A stretch of 64,000 nt of DNA from Ensifer adhaerens (GTDB lineage: Bacteria; Pseudomonadota; Alphaproteobacteria; Rhizobiales; Rhizobiaceae), in assembly GCF_028993555.1 (NCBI RefSeq), contig NZ_CP118611.1:738001-802000 (forward strand). Direction: 5' to 3'. Below the pieces are notes generated by a model that made no database searches, was not told the origin of the DNA, and saw nothing but the letters and a program-made list of their open reading frames with translations. Position numbers and translations under genes: made by a program. Within the stretch, counting starts at the first letter, position 1; the number at the start of each line of letters is the position of its first letter. Below, piece by piece: positions 1 through 8,399 of the stretch.

Positions 1-2277
1 GCTGCAGAACAGGGAAATGTCGAGGGGAAGATCCGGTTGGCGGAAATGCAGGCCAGAGGCCAGGGCGGTGCACAGAACACGGAGGCCGCCAGGACAAAGT
101 TGGCAGCACTTGCTGACAGAGGCGAAGCCAGCGCCGCGCTCGCGCTTGGCGACCTTTATGGGCGGGCGGGCGCAATGCCCACCGATACGGCTCAGGCGGC
201 CCGCTATTACGAGCAAGCCGCAAAACAGGGAAGCTTGACGGCACTGCTGCGCCTCGGCGACGCCTATCGGGGCCGTGAACCAGGCAAGGCTTTCGCCGCC
301 TACAGCGCCGCGGCGAAAAAGGGCAGTCTGGACGGCAGCCTGCGTGTTGCGGAGCTGACGATCCGTGGTGAAGGAACGGTACGCGATGTCCCGCAAGGTG
401 TTGCGACGCTGCATTCGCTCGCCGAGAGTGACAATCCGAATGTGCTGGAATCGCTGGCGGACATCTGCCTGTCCGGTCGCGTGCCGATGCAGCCGGAACT
501 TGGCATGGCAGCCCTGGAGCGCGCTGCGCGCCTGGGGTCGGTGCCAGCGCATTTACGGCTCGGCGACCTCTATTCTGCCGGGGACGCGGTAACGGTCAAC
601 TATGCTCTTGCGCTCGACCACTACCGCCAGGCAGCTGATCAAGGGAACCTGGAGGCAAAGGTGCGCCTGGCGGAAATGAAGGCGCTTGGTCGGGGCATGG
701 CTCCGGATGCGGGGACGGCTGCCGGTGAGTTGGCGATGCTTGCCGCCCAGGGGGAAGCGGGCGCTGCATACTCTTTGGGTGACCTCTACACGAAAGGCCA
801 AACGGTGCCGGCCGACCCTGCGCGGGCGCGACAATATTACCAGCAGGCCGCAGATCAGGGCAGCGTGAGGGCCATGTTGAGGCTTGGCGACGGCTATCGG
901 GCGAAAGACCCGGCCAAGGCGTTTACGGCCTACGGTGCAGCGGCGGGCCAGGGGAACCTGGAGGGTCGGCTGCGCGTCGCCGAACTAACAATTCGGGGCG
1001 AGGGCACAGGTCGCGACGTCAACGCCGGCATGGCGGAGCTTCGCGCGCTCGAGGCGAGCGAGAGCCCGGATCTCCTGGTGGCGCTCGCCGAACTCTACCT
1101 CTCCGGCCGCATCGCCTTGCAGCCGACGCTCGCCGTCTCGGCACTCGAAAAGGCGACGCAGTTCGGATCGGTCCGCGCGCATCTGCGCCTCGGTGACCTC
1201 TATGTCGAGGGGGAGGATGTCAAGGCGGACTATGGCGCAGCGCTCGAGCATTACCGCCTGGCGGCAGAGCAGGGCGATGTGGATGCCAAGATACGCCTTG
1301 CTGAGATGGAGGCTCGCGGCCAAGGCAAGAAGAAGGACGTCGCCTCGGCGGTCAATGCGTTGACGGCGCTGGCGGCAGACGGGTCGGCCTCCGCCCTGCT
1401 CTCGCTTGGTGATCTTTACGGCGGCGGGCAGGTGACCGCGCTCGATCCGAAACTGGCCCTGAAATATTATCGGGATGCAGCGGCGCAAGGCAGCGTTTCG
1501 GCAATGCTGAGGCTCGGCGACACGTATAACAATGGTCGCCTTGCTCCGCGCAATGCGAAGGAGGCCGAGAGGTACTACCAGATGGCTTTCGAAACGGGCG
1601 ACCCGGGCGCCGCTGTGGCACTCGGTCGCTTCAAGGCGACGACAAAGGCCCGCAAGAACGCCGCGGCGGGCATGGCCCTGCTGCAACGCTCAGCCGACGA
1701 GAAAGTTGTCGGTGCATCGTCCGTCGTCGCGGAGGCCCTCTTCTACGGTCAGGGCGTCGCGCGCAGCAGCAAGCAAGCCATCGCCGTCCTGCAGAAAGCC
1801 GCGAAAGAGGGCGATCGAATAGCGACGATTGATTTGATCGAGACCTATCGTGATGGCAAGCGCGACGGTCGGACGCAACTCGTACGCAAGGACACCGCGA
1901 AGGCAAAGTCGGTCTTGCTTGCGTCGGCAGATCTGCTGTCCGGTCCGGAAAAGAGCATTCAAACCTTCCTGCTTGATGCCTCGACGGCAAATGCAAACGC
2001 GTTTGAGGCACTCAGCAGCAGGTTCACATCGCTTACACAGCCGGAGCGCCAAAGGGTCGTGCGGGACCTGGCGAGAACGAACCCACGACTTTTCGCCTAT
2101 CTCATGGAGACACGGCTGCGCCAAAGCGGTGTGAAGGTCGGTCCGCTTGACGGTCGGCTCAACAAGGCCGCCCAAGCGGCAATGGTCCGCCAATGCCGTA
2201 CACTGCTTCCGGCGCGCCAGTGCAATCAGGGGGTATCGACGCCGCGGGTCATCGAAACGCTGGCTCAACTGTTCTGA
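1..2277 (+). CDS. Sel1-repeat (SLR/TPR-like) protein, 5' end outside window
   Basis: The frame is open from the first base, so the N-terminus lies outside the window; 758 residues are visible. Almost all of it is Sel1-like repeats with the recurring pattern LRLGDLY...AL.YY..AA.QGS..A..RLAEM, in two larger similar blocks (roughly residues 1-240 and 240-480), which suggests internal duplication. The last 60 residues (LRQSGVKVGPLDGRL...) look like a peptidoglycan-binding fold. Sel1 proteins are protein-protein scaffolds; in polysaccharide systems they can act as periplasmic assembly factors (AlgK-like), but nothing here fixes the partner. The signal peptide, if any, cannot be seen. The family call is sure, the role is not. 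Confidence 0.85.
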   Translation, partial: AAEQGNVEGKIRLAEMQARGQGGAQNTEAARTKLAALADRGEASAALALGDLYGRAGAMPTDTAQAARYYEQAAKQGSLTALLRLGDAYRGREPGKAFAAYSAAAKKGSLDGSLRVAELTIRGEGTVRDVPQGVATLHSLAESDNPNVLESLADICLSGRVPMQPELGMAALERAARLGSVPAHLRLGDLYSAGDAVTVNYALALDHYRQAADQGNLEAKVRLAEMKALGRGMAPDAGTAAGELAMLAAQGEAGAAYSLGDLYTKGQTVPADPARARQYYQQAADQGSVRAMLRLGDGYRAKDPAKAFTAYGAAAGQGNLEGRLRVAELTIRGEGTGRDVNAGMAELRALEASESPDLLVALAELYLSGRIALQPTLAVSALEKATQFGSVRAHLRLGDLYVEGEDVKADYGAALEHYRLAAEQGDVDAKIRLAEMEARGQGKKKDVASAVNALTALAADGSASALLSLGDLYGGGQVTALDPKLALKYYRDAAAQGSVSAMLRLGDTYNNGRLAPRNAKEAERYYQMAFETGDPGAAVALGRFKATTKARKNAAAGMALLQRSADEKVVGASSVVAEALFYGQGVARSSKQAIAVLQKAAKEGDRIATIDLIETYRDGKRDGRTQLVRKDTAKAKSVLLASADLLSGPEKSIQTFLLDASTANANAFEALSSRFTSLTQPERQRVVRDLARTNPRLFAYLMETRLRQSGVKVGPLDGRLNKAAQAAMVRQCRTLLPARQCNQGVSTPRVIETLAQLF

Positions 2278-2374
2278 AGCAATTCGCTATCGGCTGGATT
2301 GCGCTCTCTCTTGAGGTCGTGGCCGGCCCTTGCCACGCGTGTGTGTCAGAAAACCACTTCGGCTGCCGCCCCTA

Positions 2375-3412
2375 TTAAGGGGGCTGCAACTGAAGATTTT
2401 CCTTGAGCAGGATCTCGATGCGGATCTTCTCTTGCGAGGCCAGAAGCTCACGGTGGTCGGCGCGGGCGCGCATGATGCGCAGCGCGCTGCGCACCGCATG
2501 GCCGGGATCCTGTGCGATCAGGGCATCGATGCGTTCGTCCATCAGCGCCCGCTCGCTGAAGGGCGTGCGCTCGTGGGCAACGACGGTGAGTTGACGCGAG
2601 CCCTGCGCATTCCAGATCGCTGTTAACGGCGCCCGCGCCTCGGAACTCAGCACGTAGACGGCCAGGGTATCCGGGTTGTGCTGCAGCGTTCGGTGAATGA
2701 TCAGCTCCGCGCGCTGCTCGTCGGCATAGGTTTCGAGCGAGGGCAGGCACTGGAGATGCGGAAATTGCGTGTTGATGATGCTGTCGAATCCCAAACGACG
2801 CTGGATGCTATCGAGCGCCATCATGGTTTCCGCTACGACCATGATCTTGCCGGGCCGGTTGCCGATGAAGCGTCCTGTAATCTTGCCGGCCGTTGCGCCC
2901 GCCGCGAAGTTGTCGATACCGACATAGTCGGCCCTTTCCAGCCGTTCCTGGCCGGACAGGAACTGCACAACCCTTACGTCCCGTTCGACGAGCCGCACGA
3001 GTGCGTCGCGCACCTGCGGCGATTCCGGCGCCATCACCGCGACACCGTCGACCGCCTCGTGATCGATGAGGCTCAGATACTTGGCAACGTGGTGAGGGTC
3101 AGCCATCGGGATCTGCACCACCTCAACCTCGGTGGAATCGGCGCGAAGCGCATCGCGTGCTTCGGTGACGCGCCCGATCAGCTCGCTCAGATACTGGTCG
3201 CCCGAGACGGGGAGGACGAAGCGAAACCGGTAGGTCTTGTTGCGCGCGAGCGCGACGGCCGCCGGGTTCCTGACGAAGCCGATGCGCTCGATGGCGTCGT
3301 TGACCTTGCGGAAAGCCTTTTTGCTGACATTCGGCCGGTCGTTCAGCACGCGGTCGACGGTGGCCAGGCTCACGCCAGCGGCTTCTGCGAGGTCTTTCGC
3401 GGTAGGGCGCAT
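2375..3412 (-). CDS. LacI-family transcriptional regulator of the adjacent ABC/DAK operon
   Basis: 345 aa. Residues 1-50 are a LacI-type helix-turn-helix (MRPTAKDLAEAAGVSLATVDRVL), followed by a hinge and a periplasmic-binding-protein-like sensor domain to the end. The frame extends 96 codons upstream, but that extension runs through the operator region and lacks family similarity, so the start at 3412, which begins exactly at the HTH, was chosen. It is transcribed away from the sugar ABC operon starting at 3686, with two palindromic sites between them. It probably represses that operon and itself until a sugar or triose ligand binds. The ligand is not known. Confidence 0.93.
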   Translation of the reverse strand: MRPTAKDLAEAAGVSLATVDRVLNDRPNVSKKAFRKVNDAIERIGFVRNPAAVALARNKTYRFRFVLPVSGDQYLSELIGRVTEARDALRADSTEVEVVQIPMADPHHVAKYLSLIDHEAVDGVAVMAPESPQVRDALVRLVERDVRVVQFLSGQERLERADYVGIDNFAAGATAGKITGRFIGNRPGKIMVVAETMMALDSIQRRLGFDSIINTQFPHLQCLPSLETYADEQRAELIIHRTLQHNPDTLAVYVLSSEARAPLTAIWNAQGSRQLTVVAHERTPFSERALMDERIDALIAQDPGHAVRSALRIMRARADHRELLASQEKIRIEILLKENLQLQPP

Positions 3413-3480
3413 TCTATCGCTTCTCTTTGCTCTCGATCCTTCAGGGCGATTCCTCCAACAAAAGCAATCAAAAAGCAAGA

Positions 3481-3500
3481 ATTGATGTGCGCACCTCAAA
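3481..3500. promoter_or_regulatory. LacI-type operator, imperfect copy
   Basis: Contains TTGATGTGCGCACCTCAA, which differs at one base from the perfect palindrome 30 bp downstream. It lies in the divergent intergenic region between the LacI gene and the ABC operon. The central TGCGCA with flanking TT/AA is typical of LacI-family operators. Inferred target of the neighbouring regulator. Confidence 0.75.
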
Positions 3501-3510
3501 ATTTGCTTGC

Positions 3511-3530
3511 ATTGAGGTGCGCACCTCAAT
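3511..3530. promoter_or_regulatory. LacI-type operator, perfect palindrome
   Basis: TTGAGGTGCGCACCTCAA is an 18-bp perfect palindrome, 20 bp with the flanking A/T. Its centre is 30 bp from the centre of the first copy, about three helical turns, so two dimers would sit on the same DNA face. It is 156 bp before the binding-protein start and 99 bp before the regulator start, so it could control both promoters. Confidence 0.82.
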
Positions 3531-3685
3531 ATGAATAATAGCGTGGCCATCCAGAGGAATGCGTGAGGCCACAGAGCGATGCGAAGGAGTCGCCCGCACA
3601 GGTCCGCCGATTTGCGTCCGCTAATCGCCACAGGCGTTTTCAGCTTCCGATGGAGGTCGGAAGGCAAGGGGAGGAGGCCCCAGCT

Positions 3686-5020
3686 ATGGAACTTCGTCAT
3701 TTCAAATCATTGGCCGCATTCGGCGCCCTGCTGGCCGCCAGCGTTGCAAGCACCGGCCACGCAAAGGCCACCGAGTTGACGCTCTGCTGGGCGGCCTGGG
3801 ATCCGGCAAACGCCCTTGTCGAACTGAGCAAGGATTTCGAAGCCAAGAGCGGCATCAAGATGAAATATGAGTTCGTGCCGTGGCCGAACTTTGCCGACCG
3901 CATGCTGAACGAACTCAACTCCGGCGGCAAGCTGTGCGACCTGATGATCGGCGACAGCCAGTGGATCGGTGGCGCTGCGGAAAACGGCCAGTACGTCAAG
4001 CTCAACGATTTCTTCGACAAGGAAGGAATAAAGATGAGCGACTTCATCCCGGCAACTGTTGTCGGCTATGCCGAATGGCCGAAGAACTCGCCGAATTACT
4101 GGGCGCTGCCGGCATTCGGCGACGTCGTCGGCTGGAGCTACCGCAAGGACTGGTTCGCTCGCCCCGAGTTGCAGGCAGAGTTCAAGAGCAAGTACGGCCG
4201 CGATCTCGCCGTGCCGAAGACCTTTGCCGAGCTCAAGGATATCGCCGAATTCTTCCAGAAACGCGAGATCGACGGAAAGACGGTCTATGGTGCCGCAATC
4301 TACACCGAGCGCGGATCCGAAGGCATCACCATGGGTGCCATGGACGTACTCTACAGCTTCGGTTTCGAGTATCAAAACCCCGACAAGCCGTACGAGCTCG
4401 AAGGGTATGTGAATTCAGCCAAGGCGGTGAAGGGCCTGGAGTTCTACAAGGCGCTCTATGATTGCTGCACTCCGCCGGGTCATTCCGACGCCTACATGTC
4501 CGAGGACATCGACGCCTACAAGTCAGGCCAGGTCGCGCTCCACATGAACTTCGCCTTTACCTGGCCCGGCATCAATGCCGACGCCAATGTCGGCGGCGAC
4601 AAATCTGGCTACTTCCCGAACCCGGCTGGTCCCGACGGTGTTGCCTTCGCACAGCTCGGCGGCCAGGGCATTTCCGTTGTCTCTTCGTCCGAGAAGCAGA
4701 GCGATGCGCTCTCCTACATCAAGTGGTTCGCCCAGCCGGAAATCCAGCAGAAATGGTGGCAGATGGGCGGCTATTCGGCGCTGCGCAAGGTGGTCGAAGA
4801 TCCTGGTTTTGCAACAAGCCAGCCCTATGCCCAGACCTTCCTCGACTCCATGGCGATCGTGAAGGACTTCTGGGCGGAGCCCTCCTATGCCTCACTGCTC
4901 CAGGCCACACAGAAGCGCTTCCACGACTATGTGGTTGCGGGCCAGGGCTCTGCGCAGGATGCGCTCGACGGTCTCGTCAAGGATTGGACGCAGATCTTCG
5001 ACGACGAAGGCAAGTACTGA
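3686..5020 (+). CDS. Sugar/polyol ABC transporter substrate-binding protein
   Basis: 444 aa, family 1 extracellular solute-binding protein (CUT1). Residues 1-28 form a signal peptide (basic start, hydrophobic AAFGALLAASVA, cleavage near GHAKA). The mature protein starts with the family pattern LTLCWAAWDPANALVELSKDFEAKSG and contains the DLMIGDSQWIG and QPEIQQKWW segments. The upstream ATG at 3563 is in frame, but 3686 is preceded by a strong GGGGAGGAGG and begins the signal peptide. First gene of the operon running to the dihydroxyacetone kinase. The ligand is inferred to be a triose or polyol from that kinase. Confidence 0.92.
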   Translation: MELRHFKSLAAFGALLAASVASTGHAKATELTLCWAAWDPANALVELSKDFEAKSGIKMKYEFVPWPNFADRMLNELNSGGKLCDLMIGDSQWIGGAAENGQYVKLNDFFDKEGIKMSDFIPATVVGYAEWPKNSPNYWALPAFGDVVGWSYRKDWFARPELQAEFKSKYGRDLAVPKTFAELKDIAEFFQKREIDGKTVYGAAIYTERGSEGITMGAMDVLYSFGFEYQNPDKPYELEGYVNSAKAVKGLEFYKALYDCCTPPGHSDAYMSEDIDAYKSGQVALHMNFAFTWPGINADANVGGDKSGYFPNPAGPDGVAFAQLGGQGISVVSSSEKQSDALSYIKWFAQPEIQQKWWQMGGYSALRKVVEDPGFATSQPYAQTFLDSMAIVKDFWAEPSYASLLQATQKRFHDYVVAGQGSAQDALDGLVKDWTQIFDDEGKY

Positions 5021-5064
5021 CCGTCATCAAGGCCGTGGCCGCGCACCTCCCAGTGTGCCATGGC

Positions 5065-5101
5065 GCGACAAGGAGCCGGGGATTTTCCCCGGTTCTGTCG
5101 C
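5065..5101 (+). promoter_or_regulatory. Intercistronic hairpin between binding protein and permease
   Basis: GCGACA pairs with TGTCGC and GCCGGGGA with TCCCCGGT around a short loop, giving a long GC-rich stem. No T run follows, so it is unlikely to be a simple terminator. Such hairpins behind binding-protein genes commonly protect the upstream mRNA or attenuate read-through, making the binding protein more abundant than the membrane parts. Role inferred. Confidence 0.6.
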
Positions 5102-5229
5102 CGCCTACCGCATGTTACCTTTGAGCCTAGCCGATCGAAGGGCGAAAACATGCAGGAATTCAAAGTGCTGCAGCGACCTTTGCGTGACCGGCGCGACGCC
5201 CGTTGCTGCGGTCAAATGAGGGATTATCC

Positions 5230-6177
5230 ATGCTGAAATCAACAGTGGACCGGGTCGCCGGAGCGACGCCGCACGCCATTGCCAAGCGCGTGCGAGGACT
5301 GTCTGACCGCTCGCTGGCCTGGCTGTTCGTCGCCCCGTCCATCGTCCTGCTTCTCGCAGTCAACATCTTTCCGTTGATCTGGACGGTCCGGCTTAGCTTT
5401 ACGAACTTTCGCGTCAACCGCCCCAATGCCGAGGTCGAGTTCGTCGGGCTCAAGAACTACCTGAGCATCCTGTCCGACAAGGACATCTGGCTGACCATGC
5501 AGGCAACGGCCCATTTCCTGATCTGGACGATCGTTCTTCAGGTGCTGATCGGCTTTTCTCTTGCCTACCTGATCAACAAGAAGTTCCGCGGCAACGATCT
5601 GTGGACCACGATCATCGTGTTGCCGATGATGCTGAGCCCGGCGGTGGTCGGCAATTTCTGGACGTTCCTCTATCAGCCGCAAATCGGCCTCTTCAACTAC
5701 GCAGTTGGCTTCCTGACGGGGGCTGATCCGTCGAGTTTCTCGATGATCGGCGACGTGTCGCTTGCGCCATGGGCGATCATCATCGTCGACACCTGGATGT
5801 GGACACCCTTCGTGATGCTGATCTGCCTTGCGGGCCTTCGTTCCATTCCGAGCAGCATCTACGAGGCGGCAGAATGCGACCGCGCCAGCAAATGGCGGCA
5901 GTTCTGGACGATCACCATCCCGCTGGTGCTGCCGTTCCTGATGCTCGCCGTGCTTTTCCGCGGCATCGAGAACTTCAAGATGTTCGACCTCGTCGTACAG
6001 CTGACCGGCGGCGGCCCGGGATCGATCACCGAACTCACCTCGATCAACCTGAAGCGTGAAGCTTTCGAGAAGTGGCGCACCGGCTACGCCTCTGCCTATG
6101 CCGTCATCCTCTTTGTCACCGTCTTCGGCCTGGCGTCGATCTACGTCAAAGCCCTGAACAAGGTCAAACAACGATGA
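5230..6177 (+). CDS. ABC transporter permease, MalF-like
   Basis: 315 aa with about six membrane segments, the first at residues 35-58 (LFVAPSIVLLLAVNIFPLIWTV). The EAA loop (IYEAAECDRASKWRQFWTITIPLV), which docks the ATPase, is near residue 220. ATG at 5230 was preferred over 5203 because GAGGGATT precedes it and the family N-terminus begins there. It pairs with the permease at 6174, whose ATG overlaps this gene's TGA. Inner-membrane part of the CUT1 importer. Confidence 0.92.
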   Translation: MLKSTVDRVAGATPHAIAKRVRGLSDRSLAWLFVAPSIVLLLAVNIFPLIWTVRLSFTNFRVNRPNAEVEFVGLKNYLSILSDKDIWLTMQATAHFLIWTIVLQVLIGFSLAYLINKKFRGNDLWTTIIVLPMMLSPAVVGNFWTFLYQPQIGLFNYAVGFLTGADPSSFSMIGDVSLAPWAIIIVDTWMWTPFVMLICLAGLRSIPSSIYEAAECDRASKWRQFWTITIPLVLPFLMLAVLFRGIENFKMFDLVVQLTGGGPGSITELTSINLKREAFEKWRTGYASAYAVILFVTVFGLASIYVKALNKVKQR

Positions 6178-7112
6178 GCTATTCCGTTACCGAGCCGTCG
6201 CGGCGGCAAAAGTGGTTCGCCGGGATCCTGGTCGTTGGCTACGCGCTGATCACCATCCTTCCGCTTGTCTGGATCATTGCGACGAGCTTCAAATCGCCAT
6301 CCGACGCGATCGCCTATCCGCCGAAGACCTTCTTCACGCCGACGGTGGAAGGCTATGTCAACGTCTTCACAACGCGGACCCGGCTTACCGAGGAGCAATT
6401 GCAGGCGGTGGGCGAGCCGCAGACCTGGTATGACAAACTGGTTCGCAAGGACGGCCTCGTGATCTCCGGTCCGTCGCGCTTTGCCGAGCGCTTCACCAAT
6501 TCGGTGATCATCGGCTTCGGCTCGACCGTGCTCTGTATCGTGCTCGGCACGGCCGCTGCCTACGCCTTCTCGCGCTTCAAGGTTCCGTTGAAGGACGATC
6601 TGCTGTTCTTCATTCTCTCGACGCGCATGATGCCGCCGATCGCCGTCGCCATCCCGATCTTCCTGATGTTCCGGTCGCTGGGGCTGAACGACACCCATGC
6701 GGGCATGATCCTGCTCTATACGGCGGTCAATTTGTCGTTGTCGGTCTGGCTGCTCAAGGGTTTCATCGACGAGATCCCGGTCGAGTATGAAGAGGCAGCT
6801 CTCATCGATGGCTACACCCGCTTCCAGGCATTCTACAAGGTCGTACTGCCACAGGCGGCCACAGGCATCGCCTCGACGGCCATCTTCTGCCTGATCTTTG
6901 CCTGGAACGAATACGCCTTCGCGGTGCTGTTGACCTCGGGCAACGCCCAGACGGCGCCACCCTTCATTCCGACCATCATCGGCGTCAGCGGCCAGGACTG
7001 GCCGGCGGTTGCCGCCGGGGCAACGCTGTTCCTCGTGCCGGTCATGGTCTTCACCATTCTTCTGCGCAAACACCTGCTGCGCGGCATCACCTTCGGAGCT
7101 GTACGCAAATGA
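6174..7112 (+). CDS. ABC transporter permease, MalG-like
   Basis: 312 aa, six predicted membrane segments. The first lies at residues 15-38 (AGILVVGYALITILPLVW), and the EAA loop is YEEAALIDGYTRFQAFYKVVLP near residue 205. It starts within the stop codon of the preceding permease (ATGA), indicating translational coupling, and in turn overlaps the 62-aa gene at 7109. An insertion after the first membrane segment (TRTRLTEEQLQAVGEPQTWYDK region) is typical of glycerol/polyol-type importers of rhizobia, though not proof of substrate. Confidence 0.92.
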   Translation: MSYSVTEPSRRQKWFAGILVVGYALITILPLVWIIATSFKSPSDAIAYPPKTFFTPTVEGYVNVFTTRTRLTEEQLQAVGEPQTWYDKLVRKDGLVISGPSRFAERFTNSVIIGFGSTVLCIVLGTAAAYAFSRFKVPLKDDLLFFILSTRMMPPIAVAIPIFLMFRSLGLNDTHAGMILLYTAVNLSLSVWLLKGFIDEIPVEYEEAALIDGYTRFQAFYKVVLPQAATGIASTAIFCLIFAWNEYAFAVLLTSGNAQTAPPFIPTIIGVSGQDWPAVAAGATLFLVPVMVFTILLRKHLLRGITFGAVRK

Positions 7113-7297
7113 CACGATTTTTCAACGGATTGCTGCACTTGCGCCGTGGCGCCTGGGAAATGCTGGCATCGGTCCTGATTGCGGCGGGCGTCTTCATGCT
7201 GATGCAGCCCTTCGCTCTCGTGCTCTACTCCTGGTCCTTCGTCATAACCTTGCTGGGCACGGTGATGTTCATCATCGTCAGCCATTTTCCGGAGTAG
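7109..7297 (+). CDS. Small two-helix membrane protein of the ABC operon
   Basis: 62 aa. Two hydrophobic stretches (about residues 17-36 and 38-58) separated by a short turn, with a basic N-terminus, so it is probably an integral inner-membrane protein. The start overlaps the stop of the MalG-like permease (ATGA), and the ATPase gene follows 4 bp after its end, so it belongs to the operon. I do not recognise a named family. By position it resembles the small extra membrane protein of glycerol-type ABC operons that also carry two ATPases. It may be a transporter accessory subunit. Confidence 0.75.
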   Translation: MTRFFNGLLHLRRGAWEMLASVLIAAGVFMLMQPFALVLYSWSFVITLLGTVMFIIVSHFPE

Positions 7298-7301
7298 GCC
7301 G

Positions 7302-8399
7302 ATGGCCCAGATCAGAATTCAGAACGTGCGCAAGGAGTTCGGGGCGTTCACCGCGGTGCGCTCCTCGAGCTTCACCATCGAGGATGGCGAATTCTTCATG
7401 CTGCTCGGCCCGTCCGGCTGCGGCAAGACGACGACCTTGCGCATGATGGCGGGCCTGGAACTGCCGACGAGCGGTGAGATCTTCATCGATGGCGAAGAGG
7501 TCGGGATGAAACCGGCGAGCAAGCGCGACATCGCCTTCGTCTTCCAGATGTTTGCGCTCTATCCGCATATGAACGTGCGCAAGAACATATCCTATCCGCT
7601 GGTCAGTCAGGGCCTGCGCGGCGAAGAGGTGAAATCGCGTGTCGCCGAAGTCGCCCGCATTCTCAAGATCGAGAACATTCTCGACAAGCCGGTCGGCGGC
7701 CTTTCGGGCGGCGACCGCCAGCGTGTTGCGCTGGGGCGCGCGATCGTGCGGCGCCCGAAGGCCTTCTTCATGGATGAACCGCTCGGCGCGCTCGACGCCG
7801 AGTTCCGTGAACACATGGCCGAAGAATTGCGCGCGCTGCACGACCGCATGGGCGCAACCACCGTTTATGTCACCCATGACCAGCTCGAAGCGATGCAGAT
7901 GGGCGACAAGATCGTCGTCATGAACCACGGCGTCGTTGAACAGTTCGGCAAGCCGCAGCAAATCTACGACTGGCCCGCAACGAAATTCGTGGCTCAGTTC
8001 ATCGGTTCACCGCCAATGAATTTTCTCGAATTCGAGGGGATGATCGGCGTCGGCGGCGGTGCCATCGATCTCGGCGGCATCGAGGTCAAGGTACCGACGT
8101 CGCGCGAAGGACGAGCCGGAAAGCTGACGCTCGGCGTCCGCCCCGAACATGTGAAGTTCGTCAGCGAGGGCGCCTATCGGGGTCGCGTGAGTGCTGTCGA
8201 ATATCTCGGCACCACCCAGATCGTGACGCTCGCAACGAGCCACGGCGACCTGAAGGCGCGCATTCCGTCGGGCTACCAGGTGCATGAGGGCGAGCAGGTC
8301 GGCCTCGAATTCGATGCGAGGACGCTTTCGGTTTTCGACGCGGAAACCGGCAAGGTGCTTTTATCCGACAGCAATCAAGGAGTGCTGGGACATGGCTGA
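7302..8399 (+). CDS. ABC transporter ATP-binding protein (UgpC/MalK type), first of two
   Basis: 365 aa. Walker A GPSGCGKTT near residue 38, Q-loop FQMFALYP, signature LSGGDRQRVALGRA, Walker B FFMDEPLGALD, switch His in YVTHDQ. After residue 235 comes the TOBE/OB regulatory domain found in CUT1 ATPases. The signature has GGD where most have GGQ or GGE, a minor variant. It sits between the 62-aa protein and a second, different ATPase. The two probably form an asymmetric pair, as in glycerol-type importers. Confidence 0.93.
   Translation: MAQIRIQNVRKEFGAFTAVRSSSFTIEDGEFFMLLGPSGCGKTTTLRMMAGLELPTSGEIFIDGEEVGMKPASKRDIAFVFQMFALYPHMNVRKNISYPLVSQGLRGEEVKSRVAEVARILKIENILDKPVGGLSGGDRQRVALGRAIVRRPKAFFMDEPLGALDAEFREHMAEELRALHDRMGATTVYVTHDQLEAMQMGDKIVVMNHGVVEQFGKPQQIYDWPATKFVAQFIGSPPMNFLEFEGMIGVGGGAIDLGGIEVKVPTSREGRAGKLTLGVRPEHVKFVSEGAYRGRVSAVEYLGTTQIVTLATSHGDLKARIPSGYQVHEGEQVGLEFDARTLSVFDAETGKVLLSDSNQGVLGHG

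Noticed and set aside
985..1686. Minus-strand frame of 233 codons within the Sel1 gene
   Set aside because: Opposite-strand shadow of the repeat protein with Arg-rich, low-quality composition.
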